A stretch of 64,000 nt of DNA from Acholeplasmatales bacterium (lineage in GTDB: Bacteria > Bacillota_I > Bacilli_A > Acholeplasmatales > Anaeroplasmataceae), in contig JAFSJY010000087.1 in NCBI GenBank assembly GCA_017449215.1, forward strand, positions 53,253 to 117,252, read 5' to 3'. A model generated the notes under the pieces. The model saw only the letters and a list, made by a program, of their open reading frames with translations, had not been told where the DNA came from and made no database searches. Numbering within the stretch: position 1 is the stretch's first letter; every line of letters begins with the position of its first letter. Both the position numbers and the translations under genes were made by a program. This document shows positions 44,201 through 53,489 of this stretch, piece after piece.

Positions 44201-45970
44201 ATTCTTTAATATAAATGTACCTAATGTAAAAGATATATTATCAAGTTCAAATCCATAAATGTTGGTTATATCAATGAATTTTGTCAATAAACCTTTATCA
44301 ACAAGTTCAGATGAATATTCTTCAAAGAATTCTTTACAATATATAGATTTAATTATTCCTATAATACTTTGCTGATTCCATAATTCAGGGATAGATTCAG
44401 TAGCAACAAGAGTATATAAAAACTTTTTTCGATTAATTTTAGAAAATAATTTATTTTCAATCCATATCTGATACCTTCTATATATGCATCTCCCAACATT
44501 CTCTAAATTTTTGAAAAACAATAAATAATCCCCTTTTGATAAGTCGAAATAATTGTCTATATATTGTTCAAAACATATATCTTCAAAGATATCATATTTT
44601 AATCTAATTCCATTTTCATTTCTAATCAAAACACCATTTGACAATAGTTTTTCAATCAAGGCAGTGTCATAATTAGTTGAGTCTGAATACAAAACAAACT
44701 TTGTTGCCCTCTCTAGGACAATCTTAGTAATTATAGCTTCAATAGCATTATCATTCAAACATATAATCTCTTTCCATATTTTTCTTCTTAATTGATTCTC
44801 GTCTTTTATAGAATTAAAATCATCAAGTCTTGTTAAAAAATTAATATAAAAAGGACTTGTTAAAAGAGAGTTATATTTTGAATTCCTAATAATTTTTGAT
44901 AAAACTGGAACATAATTTGAAATATCTTTAAGTGTGGGTTCATTAATAGGTGTTGTTTTATACTCAACTATATTATATTTGGAAATAGTTCTTATAAAAG
45001 AACCAAGATCACTACTACGACATGAGCATAATAAATATGCATTATCGAGGTCTTTTAATCTTTCTAGAAGTGAATTAAGAACATCTATTTTGTTTCTATT
45101 GTCAGCAATGAACTCAAGAGCATCAATATAAATATATACATTATCTCTAATCAAACTAATAGTATCTTTAATATTAAAATCCCAAATTTTATTTACATCG
45201 CCTGCTTCAACTAATTTTTCTGCTCTAGCGCATAAAACATTTTTTCTTTTCTCAAGTATTTTTTTGCACAAAACTGATTTACCACTACCAGCTTCACCTG
45301 AAATTAATACAAATTTGTCATTTTGAGAAATGATTCTATTAATTTGTTCAGATAAATCAATATAGTACTCTTTATTAATAAATTCATCTATGTCATTCAA
45401 TACAGACTTACTATCATACTCCATAGCCTCTTGAAATTTTTTAAATTCAGATTCAAACAAATAATCATCCTTTTTCAATAACTCATAAAGACTTTCCTGA
45501 AAACTTAAATCACTTGTAGCTTTATTAATAATATCGCCAGTAGTAATCAAATTCTTCGATTTAACAAATGAAATACTACCTAGTTTTAAATCCTTAACTT
45601 TAGCAATGCTTTCATTATTTAAAACTATAAAATACACTTCTTTTATTGATTTTATTTTCTCATTTTTAGAATTGTTAATATTTTTTAACGTCGTTGATAT
45701 CTTTGATGGAATATTTTGACAAGTACTTACCTGGCAAAAAACATTTCCATCTTCGGAGAATAAATCCACACAGGGAAATGTCGATGTTTCAACATTTAAA
45801 TTTATAAGAGGCTTTTTTAGGCCTAAATATAATTGTCCAACATTAGAAGCAAATAATTCAAACAACTTTGCATCATTAAAAAGCCCTTGCTTATTTAACT
45901 CTTTAATTTTATTTTCATAAGAAAAAATATAATCGCTAATAAATTGGATTCTTTCAGCAGAATTTTTCAT
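41285..45970 (-). CDS. SMEK-nuclease/STAND-type NTPase, candidate antiviral sensor
   Basis: The 1561-residue protein has three parts. Residues about 1-170 match the SMEK-type nuclease-like domain: FELFASNVGQLYLGL, then CVDLFSEDGNVFCQVST with Asp 69 and Gln 80, then SKISTTLKN. Residues about 205-400 are a P-loop NTPase with Walker A GEAGSGKS (225-232), Walker B YIYIDALE (279-286) and a sensor-like LLCSCRSS. The remaining 1100 residues are mostly helical with no motif I recognise, the place where STAND proteins carry their sensor. The layout is that of Avs/STAND defence proteins: nuclease effector, NTPase, long sensor. AAAGGAG precedes the ATG. It is 24 bases after hsdR and is the last gene of the type I restriction operon, which suggests a backup role if restriction is overcome. 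The target is unknown. Confidence 0.8.
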   Translation of the reverse strand: MKNSAERIQFISDYIFSYENKIKELNKQGLFNDAKLFELFASNVGQLYLGLKKPLINLNVETSTFPCVDLFSEDGNVFCQVSTCQNIPSKISTTLKNINNSKNEKIKSIKEVYFIVLNNESIAKVKDLKLGSISFVKSKNLITTGDIINKATSDLSFQESLYELLKKDDYLFESEFKKFQEAMEYDSKSVLNDIDEFINKEYYIDLSEQINRIISQNDKFVLISGEAGSGKSVLCKKILEKRKNVLCARAEKLVEAGDVNKIWDFNIKDTISLIRDNVYIYIDALEFIADNRNKIDVLNSLLERLKDLDNAYLLCSCRSSDLGSFIRTISKYNIVEYKTTPINEPTLKDISNYVPVLSKIIRNSKYNSLLTSPFYINFLTRLDDFNSIKDENQLRRKIWKEIICLNDNAIEAIITKIVLERATKFVLYSDSTNYDTALIEKLLSNGVLIRNENGIRLKYDIFEDICFEQYIDNYFDLSKGDYLLFFKNLENVGRCIYRRYQIWIENKLFSKINRKKFLYTLVATESIPELWNQQSIIGIIKSIYCKEFFEEYSSELVDKGLLTKFIDITNIYGFELDNISFTLGTFILKNKGCGRESLIKIIYQNEIYKKNINDEAIKKLIFDYTNSITDKEISSYSFEILKYYIEEKLKIDYSYDLIKKEVESIYKLYEVSDSWIINFFKLLKKFVCDEKEELVDFAFDAIKDALSINGVCLIKKYSNYIRDFFDIYYTTIKKEKDPFYQHYHDKLNRNTLFGLNENADNYDHESFNDEPKYFSPLLILLKQSFWPTFKWYLEFVNKCVETFKTNVEVYSYKIYHSKDNIKEYVGTGEMWMTGEYQNNMPTLLSDMTFIVKSLIINIIKTLDDLNKSVFANDIKHVIYENSNNIIGLSIISNVGLTFPKELPGYCLELVSSLELVLNDLSRYGLILDNPTRKMLEKEMAKKVGLPELPMDRYNSINPKEELRKYTVLSQFNYPNLRDKYFEIFDYLYSTVQNDEEHATLYLQLQQMDIRNYLINELDSHTFEISPKIEGAAKDISDVSNEKTQAISSIVENIIKVTSSIKNQTITVDEIDAFIQVVLENESDPLSFQYNDVLIASISFALTKLDIDSKKRNEYCSLWIKYANKQLNNETIIIDAYLYQILFNQLNEEIDIQLKNEIKTIILDLLIKENNNDGTRYQIFNVAKNFLISNKKYGTLYRNTLFLLAEDEMNHQIFNYKYLCKYHKKETEKFIPNMQPRLSGVDYYIEQDGRKKYGSKKDDIINKYLFDEKEYDYSNMDISHLDVRLISYVFCCGLNIDNLSDNKFILSYLKQLIEIYNKKTYYSHDIVGYYEVLEVEDFFKKCLLDSKKYSTAIGILFDKVDFNKFTNETLDFYLNILASMTAFYFDSYDSKEKRKHVENVIRLMEKYINDVPVNFVKNKLTKALILGFGRFGGSGDWSKYKTNYTYSDKVFLNEIFSKYGYIHFYDLLAVINHLQYSKLLPEILIAIHCSFEKYVRLKNSRPDELEKIISYINQIMYYSFVNYECEIKGDNDLIIAFEGILLLLIELKDEKSAVLLDEFRVH

Positions 45971-45994
45971 GTAAAAAAGCCTCTCCTTTCAATA

Positions 45995-48900
45995 CTATTT
46001 ACTTTTATTTCCAGACACTAATGTCTTATACAATTCTTTAGCCATTATATCCATAACAGCTTTTTGAAATTGATCATTACCAAGTAATCTTTGAAATGCA
46101 TCATCATTTTTCGTATAACATTCTACTAATACTCTTTCAAATTCTTTAGGGAATATTGAATTAATGAACATTTGAGCATCATTAGTTTTAGCATACTCTG
46201 TAAGTTTCTTTTTAACTACTGGATCACCCATCAACATTTGGAATACACTATCAAGTGCTACTTTATCAGCTGGAGAAAAATCATCTTGGTATTTTTCATT
46301 TACCTTTTCTACTATTCTTTCTAAAGTGTCAGTCCTTTTACTCTTAGCTGAAGGTTTAGCACCTTTACCAGGTTCTAATACTACTCCCTCTTTTTCTAGT
46401 TCGATTGCACCTTTAAATGTTTCTCTAAGTTTTGCATATTCAAGAGATACTTTTCCAGTTAAATCAAATACTGGATATTGTGTTTTAGGAAGCAATCTTA
46501 TTAGATGAGATACATATAGATAATCCTTTAATAAATCCTCATCATTAATTCTAACTAATTGAGTTACGAATCCATAAGAACGAATAAATTTCATCATTGT
46601 ATCTCTTGCAAGTAATCTCTTATCATCATCTAATTCCGCATAATTATCTACAGCTGATTTCATAACACTAACAAGTTTACCAATTGCTGAATCATCTTGT
46701 TTTTTCTTATCTGAATTAGCCTTCAATATTGAATAGAACTTATCAACATCTTCAGTATTAAATAAAGCAAATTCATTTAATTTTGTTCTTAAGTCATATA
46801 CTCTATTTACATCACTAGACCCTTCTAAAGTAGTCTCTTCATAGAAAGGTTGGAATGACTCTTGAATACTTTCCTTAGTGTTTGCAAAGTCTAATACAAA
46901 TGTATCATTCTTAAAAGGGCAAGTTCGATTTAATCTTGATAATGTTTGAACTGCATTTACACCTTTTAATTTTTTATCAACGAACATTGAATGTAATAAC
47001 GGTTCATCATATCCAGTTTGATATTTATCTGCAACTACCATTATATTAAAATCATCTGATTTAAATGCCTTTCTAAATTTAGCATCAGAATTTATCTTTC
47101 TACCATCTGGATATTCATTAATCTCAGCCTCAATATATTCAGTATCATCACCATCAAATTTAACTTTGCCGGAGAATGCTACTAATACTCCACATCCTAT
47201 TGTTTTATCCTTATGGGCTTCTAAATACTCTTTTACAGCTTGGTAATATAAAACTGCACTTTGACGTGAATCAGTCACAATCATAGCCTTACCATGACCA
47301 TTAATTTTCTTTCTACCATTGTTTAGAAAATTATCCATAATCATATCTACTTTTTGAGATATAGTAAATTCATGTTGTTTATAATATTTAAATAATGCAC
47401 GCTTAGCTTTTTCTTCTAATAACTCAGGATTTTCTTCAGTATTAGTAATAAGCTTGAATGCTTCTTTTATTGTTACATAATATGATAAAACATCTAAGAT
47501 AAAGCCTTCCTCTATTGCTTGTCTCATTGAGTATGTATGGAATGGTTTTTTCTTTTCAAAACCTACATTAGTTCCAAATAATTCTAATGTCTTATTAATT
47601 GGAGTTGCAGTGAATGCAAAGAAAGATTGGTTTTCATGCCTACCCTGACCTAAGATATTCAATAATTCTTCAGTCTCTTCAATAGCATCTACATTCATAT
47701 CATTTTCTTCTGCAAATGCTTGTTTTTCTTTTTCTACATCAATTAATGAACTTCTTAAAGTTCTTGCAGATTCTCCACTTTGTCCTTGATGAGCTTCATC
47801 GATAATAACAGCAAAATTTCTGCCATTTAAGTTATCAAATTCTTTATATGCATATAAGAACTTTTGAATTGTACAGATAATAATCTTCTTTTTATCATTA
47901 ATTGCATCTACTAAGCCTCTTGACCCCTTCTTTTGGGTAATACATTCAACAAGTCCAGCTTTATGATCAAAAGAGTTAATAGTATCTTGTAATTGTGAAT
48001 CAAGCACAATTCTATTAGTAACAATTATTACTGAATCAAATATGTATTTATCATCATTATCAAAGGCGGATGCTAATCTATAAGCAATCCAAGCAATCGA
48101 ATTAGATTTACCTGAACCAGCTGAATGTTCAATTAAATAATTAACACCAGCACCTTTTTCTCTTACATCTTCCAAAAGCTTTTTAACAACATCATATTGA
48201 TGATATCTAGGGAATATAATTCTCTTAATAGTATAGTTCTTACCATTTTTCTCTTGCTTTTCTTCTGTTATTGTAATAAATTTACCTATTAAATCAATCA
48301 TCGAATCTCTAGCAAATACTCTATCCCAAATATATGATGTTGGATATCCATCATCATTTTTAGGATTTCCTTTGCCACCAGGATTACCAGCACCATTTGA
48401 TCCTTGATTAAATGGCAAGAATCTAGTATATTCACCTTCAAGTTGTGTTGTCATAAATGCATCATATAAATCAATTGCAAAATAACATAAAAATCTTTGT
48501 CCAAACTTAAAAATAGGTTCCTTAGGGTCTCTATCTTCTTTCCATTGTCTCATAGCATTATTGACATCTTGCCCTTTTAATTGATCTTTTAATTCAAATG
48601 CGAATACAGGTATACCATTTATAGATAATACTGTATCTATTGTATTGTTATTATTCTTTGAATAAGGAAATTGTCTAGTAATACCACAAATATTACCATC
48701 ATATAGCTTAACTAAATCTTGATTTAGAGTTGATGATGGTTTGAAATAACATAGTTTTATTTCAATCCCAATGTCCTTTATTCCCTTTTTCAATACTTCA
48801 AGCACATTAGATTCAGCTATTGCAGAATTAACTCTTCTTGTAAGTTTATCTAAAGCTGATGCTCCATATAGCTTTGTATATCTAGCCCATGCCTTTGGTT

Positions 48901-49051
48901 GAGTTATAGATACAAACTCTTCCAATATTTCTGGAAACAGCATTTTTTCTTTATCATATAAAGAAGGTACAATCTTCCTATAATCATGATTTAAAAAATA
49001 TGTTTCAATATCCTGTTCAAATCTCTTTTCACTTAAATCCATACTAGGCAT
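45995..49051 (-). CDS. hsdR: Type I restriction enzyme, R subunit
   Basis: HsdR translocates and cuts unmodified DNA. The 1018-residue protein has the N-terminal nuclease core (NTIDTVLSINGIPVFAFELKDQ, with D, E and K). The helicase motors carry Walker A HSAGSGKSNSIAW, the DEAH box VIIDEAHQGQSGE, motif III FTATPINKTLELFG, DKYQTGYDEPLLH and QTLSRLNRT. The frame runs back to 49093, but the ATG at 49051 follows AAGGAGG by nine bases and starts MPSMDLSEKRFEQDIE. That start overlaps the stop of the membrane-protein gene by eight bases. The gene appears intact. Confidence 0.96.
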   Translation of the reverse strand: MPSMDLSEKRFEQDIETYFLNHDYRKIVPSLYDKEKMLFPEILEEFVSITQPKAWARYTKLYGASALDKLTRRVNSAIAESNVLEVLKKGIKDIGIEIKLCYFKPSSTLNQDLVKLYDGNICGITRQFPYSKNNNNTIDTVLSINGIPVFAFELKDQLKGQDVNNAMRQWKEDRDPKEPIFKFGQRFLCYFAIDLYDAFMTTQLEGEYTRFLPFNQGSNGAGNPGGKGNPKNDDGYPTSYIWDRVFARDSMIDLIGKFITITEEKQEKNGKNYTIKRIIFPRYHQYDVVKKLLEDVREKGAGVNYLIEHSAGSGKSNSIAWIAYRLASAFDNDDKYIFDSVIIVTNRIVLDSQLQDTINSFDHKAGLVECITQKKGSRGLVDAINDKKKIIICTIQKFLYAYKEFDNLNGRNFAVIIDEAHQGQSGESARTLRSSLIDVEKEKQAFAEENDMNVDAIEETEELLNILGQGRHENQSFFAFTATPINKTLELFGTNVGFEKKKPFHTYSMRQAIEEGFILDVLSYYVTIKEAFKLITNTEENPELLEEKAKRALFKYYKQHEFTISQKVDMIMDNFLNNGRKKINGHGKAMIVTDSRQSAVLYYQAVKEYLEAHKDKTIGCGVLVAFSGKVKFDGDDTEYIEAEINEYPDGRKINSDAKFRKAFKSDDFNIMVVADKYQTGYDEPLLHSMFVDKKLKGVNAVQTLSRLNRTCPFKNDTFVLDFANTKESIQESFQPFYEETTLEGSSDVNRVYDLRTKLNEFALFNTEDVDKFYSILKANSDKKKQDDSAIGKLVSVMKSAVDNYAELDDDKRLLARDTMMKFIRSYGFVTQLVRINDEDLLKDYLYVSHLIRLLPKTQYPVFDLTGKVSLEYAKLRETFKGAIELEKEGVVLEPGKGAKPSAKSKRTDTLERIVEKVNEKYQDDFSPADKVALDSVFQMLMGDPVVKKKLTEYAKTNDAQMFINSIFPKEFERVLVECYTKNDDAFQRLLGNDQFQKAVMDIMAKELYKTLVSGNKSK

Positions 49052-50114
49052 TATTAGATACCTCCTTAATGATTTTATCCATATCATCTTCACTTATGCT
49101 TTTTATTTCTCTAACCGTATGTAAAAGCATTCCATCTGAAGACTGAGAACCAATACATAAAATGAACAATTGATAATAATACTTATTTGATAAAATATCT
49201 TCAACTTCCAAAAATATTGAAGTAACTTTATCATTAAATCTAAAGTTTACAATACATTTTGAACTTGGAAGTATAGTTGTGTTACCTTCCATTATTTGCC
49301 ACTTTCCATCATGATACAATCTTCTAATTTCAAATGATGATAAGTATGAATTTTCAATTACAAAATATGAATCACAAGCCATAGGTGTTAAATCTGTAGA
49401 ATCAGTGAAGCATACTCTTTCGACAGTTGTACCTAATTTAGGTTCCTCTCGTAACATGTTATATGAAAATACAGGTCTTGCCTTTTTTATTTCATCATCT
49501 TTTCTATCAATATCAGATTTTTTTATAGTCATAATTACACCTAACAAAGTCAATAATCCACTAATTAATGCTGCACTTAATGAAATAACTATTGTTTGTA
49601 AGATTTCGTCTTCAATCTTATAAATCAATAAAACCAATAATAATAAACTCAAAACAAAATCTGAAACAAGTAAAAAATTAGAATAAGGACTAGAATTCTT
49701 TCTATTTACCAAGTTGAAAGAAACATTATAAATCATTTTTATTAAATAGAGACTAGCCAAAATAAAGAATGCAATCAACCAATCCATAAACATACAAATA
49801 AAAGTAAAATCAGCATACCATATAGAGAACATCATTATGCCTAATCTTGATGTAGCAGCTTTGTTTTGTTCCTCACTATATTTATCTTTTGAAAACATAT
49901 TAATTTTAAAATTAACAAGTGCAAAAGGACTAATTACTGCCACACAAATAGCAATTACCCAATATGATGTCAACTTATTTGGAAATATGATATGTAATGG
50001 AATAGTTATAGCAAGAGTAACTAATATAACTATTAAAGTCGTTAGATTACTGCTTGCCTCTGCAGATAACCTCTTTTTAATTCTTTTCTCATCTACTTTT
50101 CTATTACTTTCCAT
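49044..50114 (-). CDS. Unknown membrane protein inside the type I restriction operon
   Basis: I do not recognise this 356-residue protein. Residues about 22-200 hold five or six hydrophobic segments. Residues about 205-356 form a soluble domain with a beta-rich look (VFSYNMLREEPKLGTTVERVCFTDS, then YFVIENSYLSSFEIRRLYHDGKW). The start directly follows the hsdS stop, with AAGGAAG as ribosome site, and the stop overlaps hsdR by eight bases. It is therefore translated with the restriction subunits. Type I systems do not normally carry such a gene. It may be a membrane effector or tether, or an unrelated passenger. Confidence 0.8.
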   Translation of the reverse strand: MESNRKVDEKRIKKRLSAEASSNLTTLIVILVTLAITIPLHIIFPNKLTSYWVIAICVAVISPFALVNFKINMFSKDKYSEEQNKAATSRLGIMMFSIWYADFTFICMFMDWLIAFFILASLYLIKMIYNVSFNLVNRKNSSPYSNFLLVSDFVLSLLLLVLLIYKIEDEILQTIVISLSAALISGLLTLLGVIMTIKKSDIDRKDDEIKKARPVFSYNMLREEPKLGTTVERVCFTDSTDLTPMACDSYFVIENSYLSSFEIRRLYHDGKWQIMEGNTTILPSSKCIVNFRFNDKVTSIFLEVEDILSNKYYYQLFILCIGSQSSDGMLLHTVREIKSISEDDMDKIIKEVSNNA

Positions 50115-51341
50115 CTAGTATACTTCCTTTTTACCAGTTACATATTCATAAATTAGGGATTTCTTATATTCTTCTAATAAAACAATTTTATCATTTTTCT
50201 TCTTAATAAGTGTATCTATTGAATCACATTTTTTATCTAAATATTCAACTATTTTTATTTGCTCATCCAGATTACAATTTTTTATCTTAATTCTACTAAT
50301 TTTATCCTGAGATATTGTTGGAATTGTTCCACCAATAACATATCCTTCTATTTGATTCCTAACATCATTGGTTTGTAATGAATACAAGAAAAATTTATTA
50401 TTAATAGATATATTTTTAAATATAAGTAGTTGGGGATTAATTGTTGCTTCCATTGGCAAATTATCAACCATTGATGATTTACCATATGTAGAACCCGTTT
50501 TGACAAACAAAATATCTCCATTTTCTAGTTGTATTTCAGGACTCTCATCATATTTGAACCAAGAAAGATAATGACATTTTTCATAGTTCATCTTTAAATT
50601 TTGCATGTTTGAAGGACTTATAGTTATTGCACCCTCTCCTTCATTAACTAAATCTTCTTGTGTATAACCTCTATATCCTATTCTTCCATTTAATGTACAA
50701 ATGAATTTTATTCTAACATCATCACTTAAACTTGAAATTATATTATCTATACAAGCTTGTTTATATTCTTTTAATTTTTCGATTTGTTGATTTTCTATAT
50801 CAATTAATGAATCAATCTCAGCTGTTTTTTTGTTTAAAAAGCCAGCTATCATGCGTTGTTGATTTTCTGCTGGATAAGGACACTTTAAATTTCCCATATC
50901 CGTTGCATTCAAAGCACTTCTTACTCCATCACCAGCAATATTGTTGTACACGCAGTTGTGCCAAAGAGATAAAAGATAATAATGAATAAACTCATTAAAC
51001 TGTCCTTTTTTCTTTGAAGCAAATCTAATGTAGGCTGGAGATACCAACCCTGTATATGGTGAAAGACCAACACGACTTGTACTAATATTTTGAAGGTCAA
51101 TCATTTTAAATACAAAATCATTCTCTTCTAATATTTGGTATGTATCAAACTCTTTTGGTTGAAGTCCTTCTTGGTCATCTTTAGGTCTCTTGATTACTCC
51201 ATTCAAAGTGAGAGCCAATCTTTCGTATTCAGATGACTTCTCACCAGCAATTTCTTTCTTGTTGATACATATATCTTTTAATCTGACAAGATTCCACTTA
51301 TCAGGAATTTCACCAATCCATTTTACTCCACTATATTTCAT
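50115..51341 (-). CDS. hsdS: Type I restriction specificity subunit
   Basis: HsdS chooses the DNA target for both methylation and cutting. The 408-residue protein has two target-recognition domains. The first starts WIGEIPDKWNLVRLKDI; the second runs from about residue 205. Each is followed by the conserved coiled spacer (AENQQRMIAGFLNKKTAEIDSLIDIENQQIEKLKEYK and EQIKIVEYLDKKCDSIDTLIKKKNDKIVLLEEYKKSLIYEYVTGKK). Only one hsdS copy and no inverted repeats were seen, so no sign of shuffling. The ATG is three bases after the hsdM stop. Confidence 0.94.
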   Translation of the reverse strand: MKYSGVKWIGEIPDKWNLVRLKDICINKKEIAGEKSSEYERLALTLNGVIKRPKDDQEGLQPKEFDTYQILEENDFVFKMIDLQNISTSRVGLSPYTGLVSPAYIRFASKKKGQFNEFIHYYLLSLWHNCVYNNIAGDGVRSALNATDMGNLKCPYPAENQQRMIAGFLNKKTAEIDSLIDIENQQIEKLKEYKQACIDNIISSLSDDVRIKFICTLNGRIGYRGYTQEDLVNEGEGAITISPSNMQNLKMNYEKCHYLSWFKYDESPEIQLENGDILFVKTGSTYGKSSMVDNLPMEATINPQLLIFKNISINNKFFLYSLQTNDVRNQIEGYVIGGTIPTISQDKISRIKIKNCNLDEQIKIVEYLDKKCDSIDTLIKKKNDKIVLLEEYKKSLIYEYVTGKKEVY

Positions 51342-51344
51342 GGT

Positions 51345-53129
51345 TTATTCCCCCAATATCTTCTTCATTAAATCTTGTTCCTGGTCTGAAAGTTCTTTAA
51401 ATTCCGCAAAAATATCATCACTCTTTCTAGGCTCAACAAACTTATAGAAGATTCTTGTGAACGGTATTTCATAACCAGTCTTATCTTTTGTTCTATCCAT
51501 AAAAGCATGTTCATTGAAAGGTAAAACATTCTTATTAAAATACTTCTCTATATCTTCAGTTAAAGGAATTATTTCACTATCTGTCTTACCTTTAATTGCC
51601 TGTTTCTTACCCTTCTTTAATACCTCATTACCTTTTTCATCAGTTTCAGCTGTTTCAACATTAACTTTTGTATATCCAAAATAAGCATTATCAAAAACCT
51701 TAGACTCAACAAATAATCCATCTTCGTTGAATTCTAAGTTATCGAAACTATTATAGGCTTTTATAATTAAACTAATTGCTTCATCAGAAAGATCTACTCT
51801 CTTATTACCGATATTTTTTCTTCTTTTAACATAACACTTTGAAGCATCAATTAATTGAACTTTACCTAGTCTTCTATCTTCTTTTCCTTCTTTTCCAGTA
51901 ATAACCCAAATATATGTAGCAATCCCAGTGTTGTAGAATAAATCATTAGGTAATTGAATAATTGCTTCTAATCTATCATTTTCAATTATAAATTTTCGAA
52001 TATTAGAGGGTCCTGAACCTGCATCACCATTAAATAATGATGAACCATTTTGAATAATAGCCATTCTACCAGTAGGTTTTAATTTCTTTAAACCGTTTTG
52101 CAAGAAAAGCATTTGTCCATCACCAATTGTTGGTAAACCTGCTTCAAATCTTCCTGATTCACCAAGTTTAGCTTCTTTTTCAACTGAATCTTTTTCTTTT
52201 TTCCAATCAATACCAAATGGTGGATTTGAAATGATGTAATCAAATGTATATCCTTCAAATTGATCATTAGATAATGTATCACCAAACTTCATATTGTCAG
52301 CATCACCACCACGGATTAAAGTATCCGCTTTAGCTATCGCGTAAGTTTCAGGGTTAAACTCCTGGCCAAAGCAAGTCAAATTAATAGATTGATTAATATC
52401 TTTTAATCTTTCATCAAGACACGTAAGCATCTGAGATGTACCCATAGTCATATCATATGCAGTCTTAGAACCACCATTTGCCTTCAACTCATCTTTATCA
52501 TTTATGACAAGTAATTCAGTCATTAAATAAATAATATCTCTAGCTGTGAAGTGTGCTCCGGCTTGTTCATCATATGATTCAGAAAACTTTCTAATTAATT
52601 CTTCGAAAATATACCCCATATCTTGAGCAGTAACTGTTGATGGAGAAAAATCTGCCTTCTTAGCATTAAACTCATTAATGATTGTATAAAGAAGATCATT
52701 TTCACTCATCTTATCAATTTCCTTAAAAAAATCAAATCTTTGGATAATATCTTTAACATTATCACTAAATGCTTGAAGATAAGATATAAAATTCTCTTTA
52801 ATATTATCAGCATCAGCAATTAATCCTGCGAAATCAAATTTTGAAGTATTATAAAAATCATGCTTTGCAGTGACTTTTAAAATAGCTTGTCTAGTTTTGT
52901 CATTGACTTCTTTTGTAGAATTGTTTAATTCATTTGCTTTTTCTACTACAGCTTTTTTAGTGTCTTTTAAGGCATCATCAAACCTTTTTATTACTGTCAT
53001 AGGTAAAATTACCTTGCCATATTCATGAGGCTTGTATTCGCCATATAAGTGGGTAGCAATTTCCCAAATAAGATTTGCCTTTTCTTGTATGTTTACATTT
53101 GTTTGTTTTTGTAATTTATCTATAGCCAT
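51345..53129 (-). CDS. hsdM: Type I restriction methylase subunit (N6-adenine)
   Basis: HsdM methylates adenine in the site chosen by HsdS. The 594-residue protein has an N-terminal HsdM helical domain (LIWEIATHLYGEYKPHEYGKVILPMTVIKRFD) and the SAM-binding region (AGAHFTARDIIYLMTELL, MTMGTSQMLTC). The catalytic motif IV NPPFG lies in DYIISNPPFGIDW. MTMGTSQML stands in for the usual D-P-A/T-C-G-T-GG motif I, so motif I is somewhat altered. GGAGG lies inside the end of the XRE gene. Confidence 0.95.
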   Translation of the reverse strand: MAIDKLQKQTNVNIQEKANLIWEIATHLYGEYKPHEYGKVILPMTVIKRFDDALKDTKKAVVEKANELNNSTKEVNDKTRQAILKVTAKHDFYNTSKFDFAGLIADADNIKENFISYLQAFSDNVKDIIQRFDFFKEIDKMSENDLLYTIINEFNAKKADFSPSTVTAQDMGYIFEELIRKFSESYDEQAGAHFTARDIIYLMTELLVINDKDELKANGGSKTAYDMTMGTSQMLTCLDERLKDINQSINLTCFGQEFNPETYAIAKADTLIRGGDADNMKFGDTLSNDQFEGYTFDYIISNPPFGIDWKKEKDSVEKEAKLGESGRFEAGLPTIGDGQMLFLQNGLKKLKPTGRMAIIQNGSSLFNGDAGSGPSNIRKFIIENDRLEAIIQLPNDLFYNTGIATYIWVITGKEGKEDRRLGKVQLIDASKCYVKRRKNIGNKRVDLSDEAISLIIKAYNSFDNLEFNEDGLFVESKVFDNAYFGYTKVNVETAETDEKGNEVLKKGKKQAIKGKTDSEIIPLTEDIEKYFNKNVLPFNEHAFMDRTKDKTGYEIPFTRIFYKFVEPRKSDDIFAEFKELSDQEQDLMKKILGE

Positions 53130-53131
53130 AA

Positions 53132-53332
53132 CTAATCCTCCACTACTTCAATGCTATTTTCTTTCAATAATTCATCAATTCTTATTTTAACTATTTTAGT
53201 AGGTTCAAATTCTCCACGTTCCCATCTGCTAACAGATGCTAGTGAAGCACCAACTAATTTGCCAAATTCTTCCTGTGAAAGATTTAATTTTGATCTTAAA
53301 ATTACTATTGTTTTTGCATAATTAACTGTCAT
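53132..53332 (-). CDS. Small XRE regulator heading the restriction operon
   Basis: The 66-residue protein is nearly all helix-turn-helix (LRSKLNLSQEEFGKLVGASLASVSRWERGEFEPT). It is the first gene of the hsdM-hsdS-membrane protein-hsdR-STAND operon and its end carries the hsdM ribosome site. It may act like a controller protein, delaying or limiting restriction. An inverted repeat upstream could be its operator. Confidence 0.88.
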   Translation of the reverse strand: MTVNYAKTIVILRSKLNLSQEEFGKLVGASLASVSRWERGEFEPTKIVKIRIDELLKENSIEVVED

Positions 53333-53383
53333 AAATATACCTCACAATCGAATCATCACATTTAAGCATATTTTATCACTTTT

Positions 53384-53408
53384 TGAGAAAAAACTCCATA
53401 AATTCTCA
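53384..53408 (-). promoter_or_regulatory. Inverted repeat upstream of the restriction operon
   Basis: TGAGAA-N13-TTCTCA lies 52-76 bases before the XRE start, near a TAAAAT -10-like box (53370-53375). It is a possible operator for the XRE protein. No good -35 was found. Confidence 0.4.
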
Positions 53409-53442
53409 CAAAAAACGAGCTATATAAAAGAAATACAATAAA

Positions 53443-53473
53443 AAATATCTACATGCTCAGTCTGTAGATATTT
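53443..53473 (-). terminator. Terminator of the Smr gene
   Basis: Eleven-base arms AAATATCTACA / TGTAGATATTT with a nine-base loop are followed by a T-run on the minus strand. Confidence 0.88.
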
Positions 53474-53489
53474 TTAATTATTCATTAAA

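Noticed and set aside
50115..51341. hsdS as a phase-variable, invertible specificity locus
   Set aside because: Only one hsdS gene is present, with no partial second copy, no inverted repeats and no recombinase next to it.
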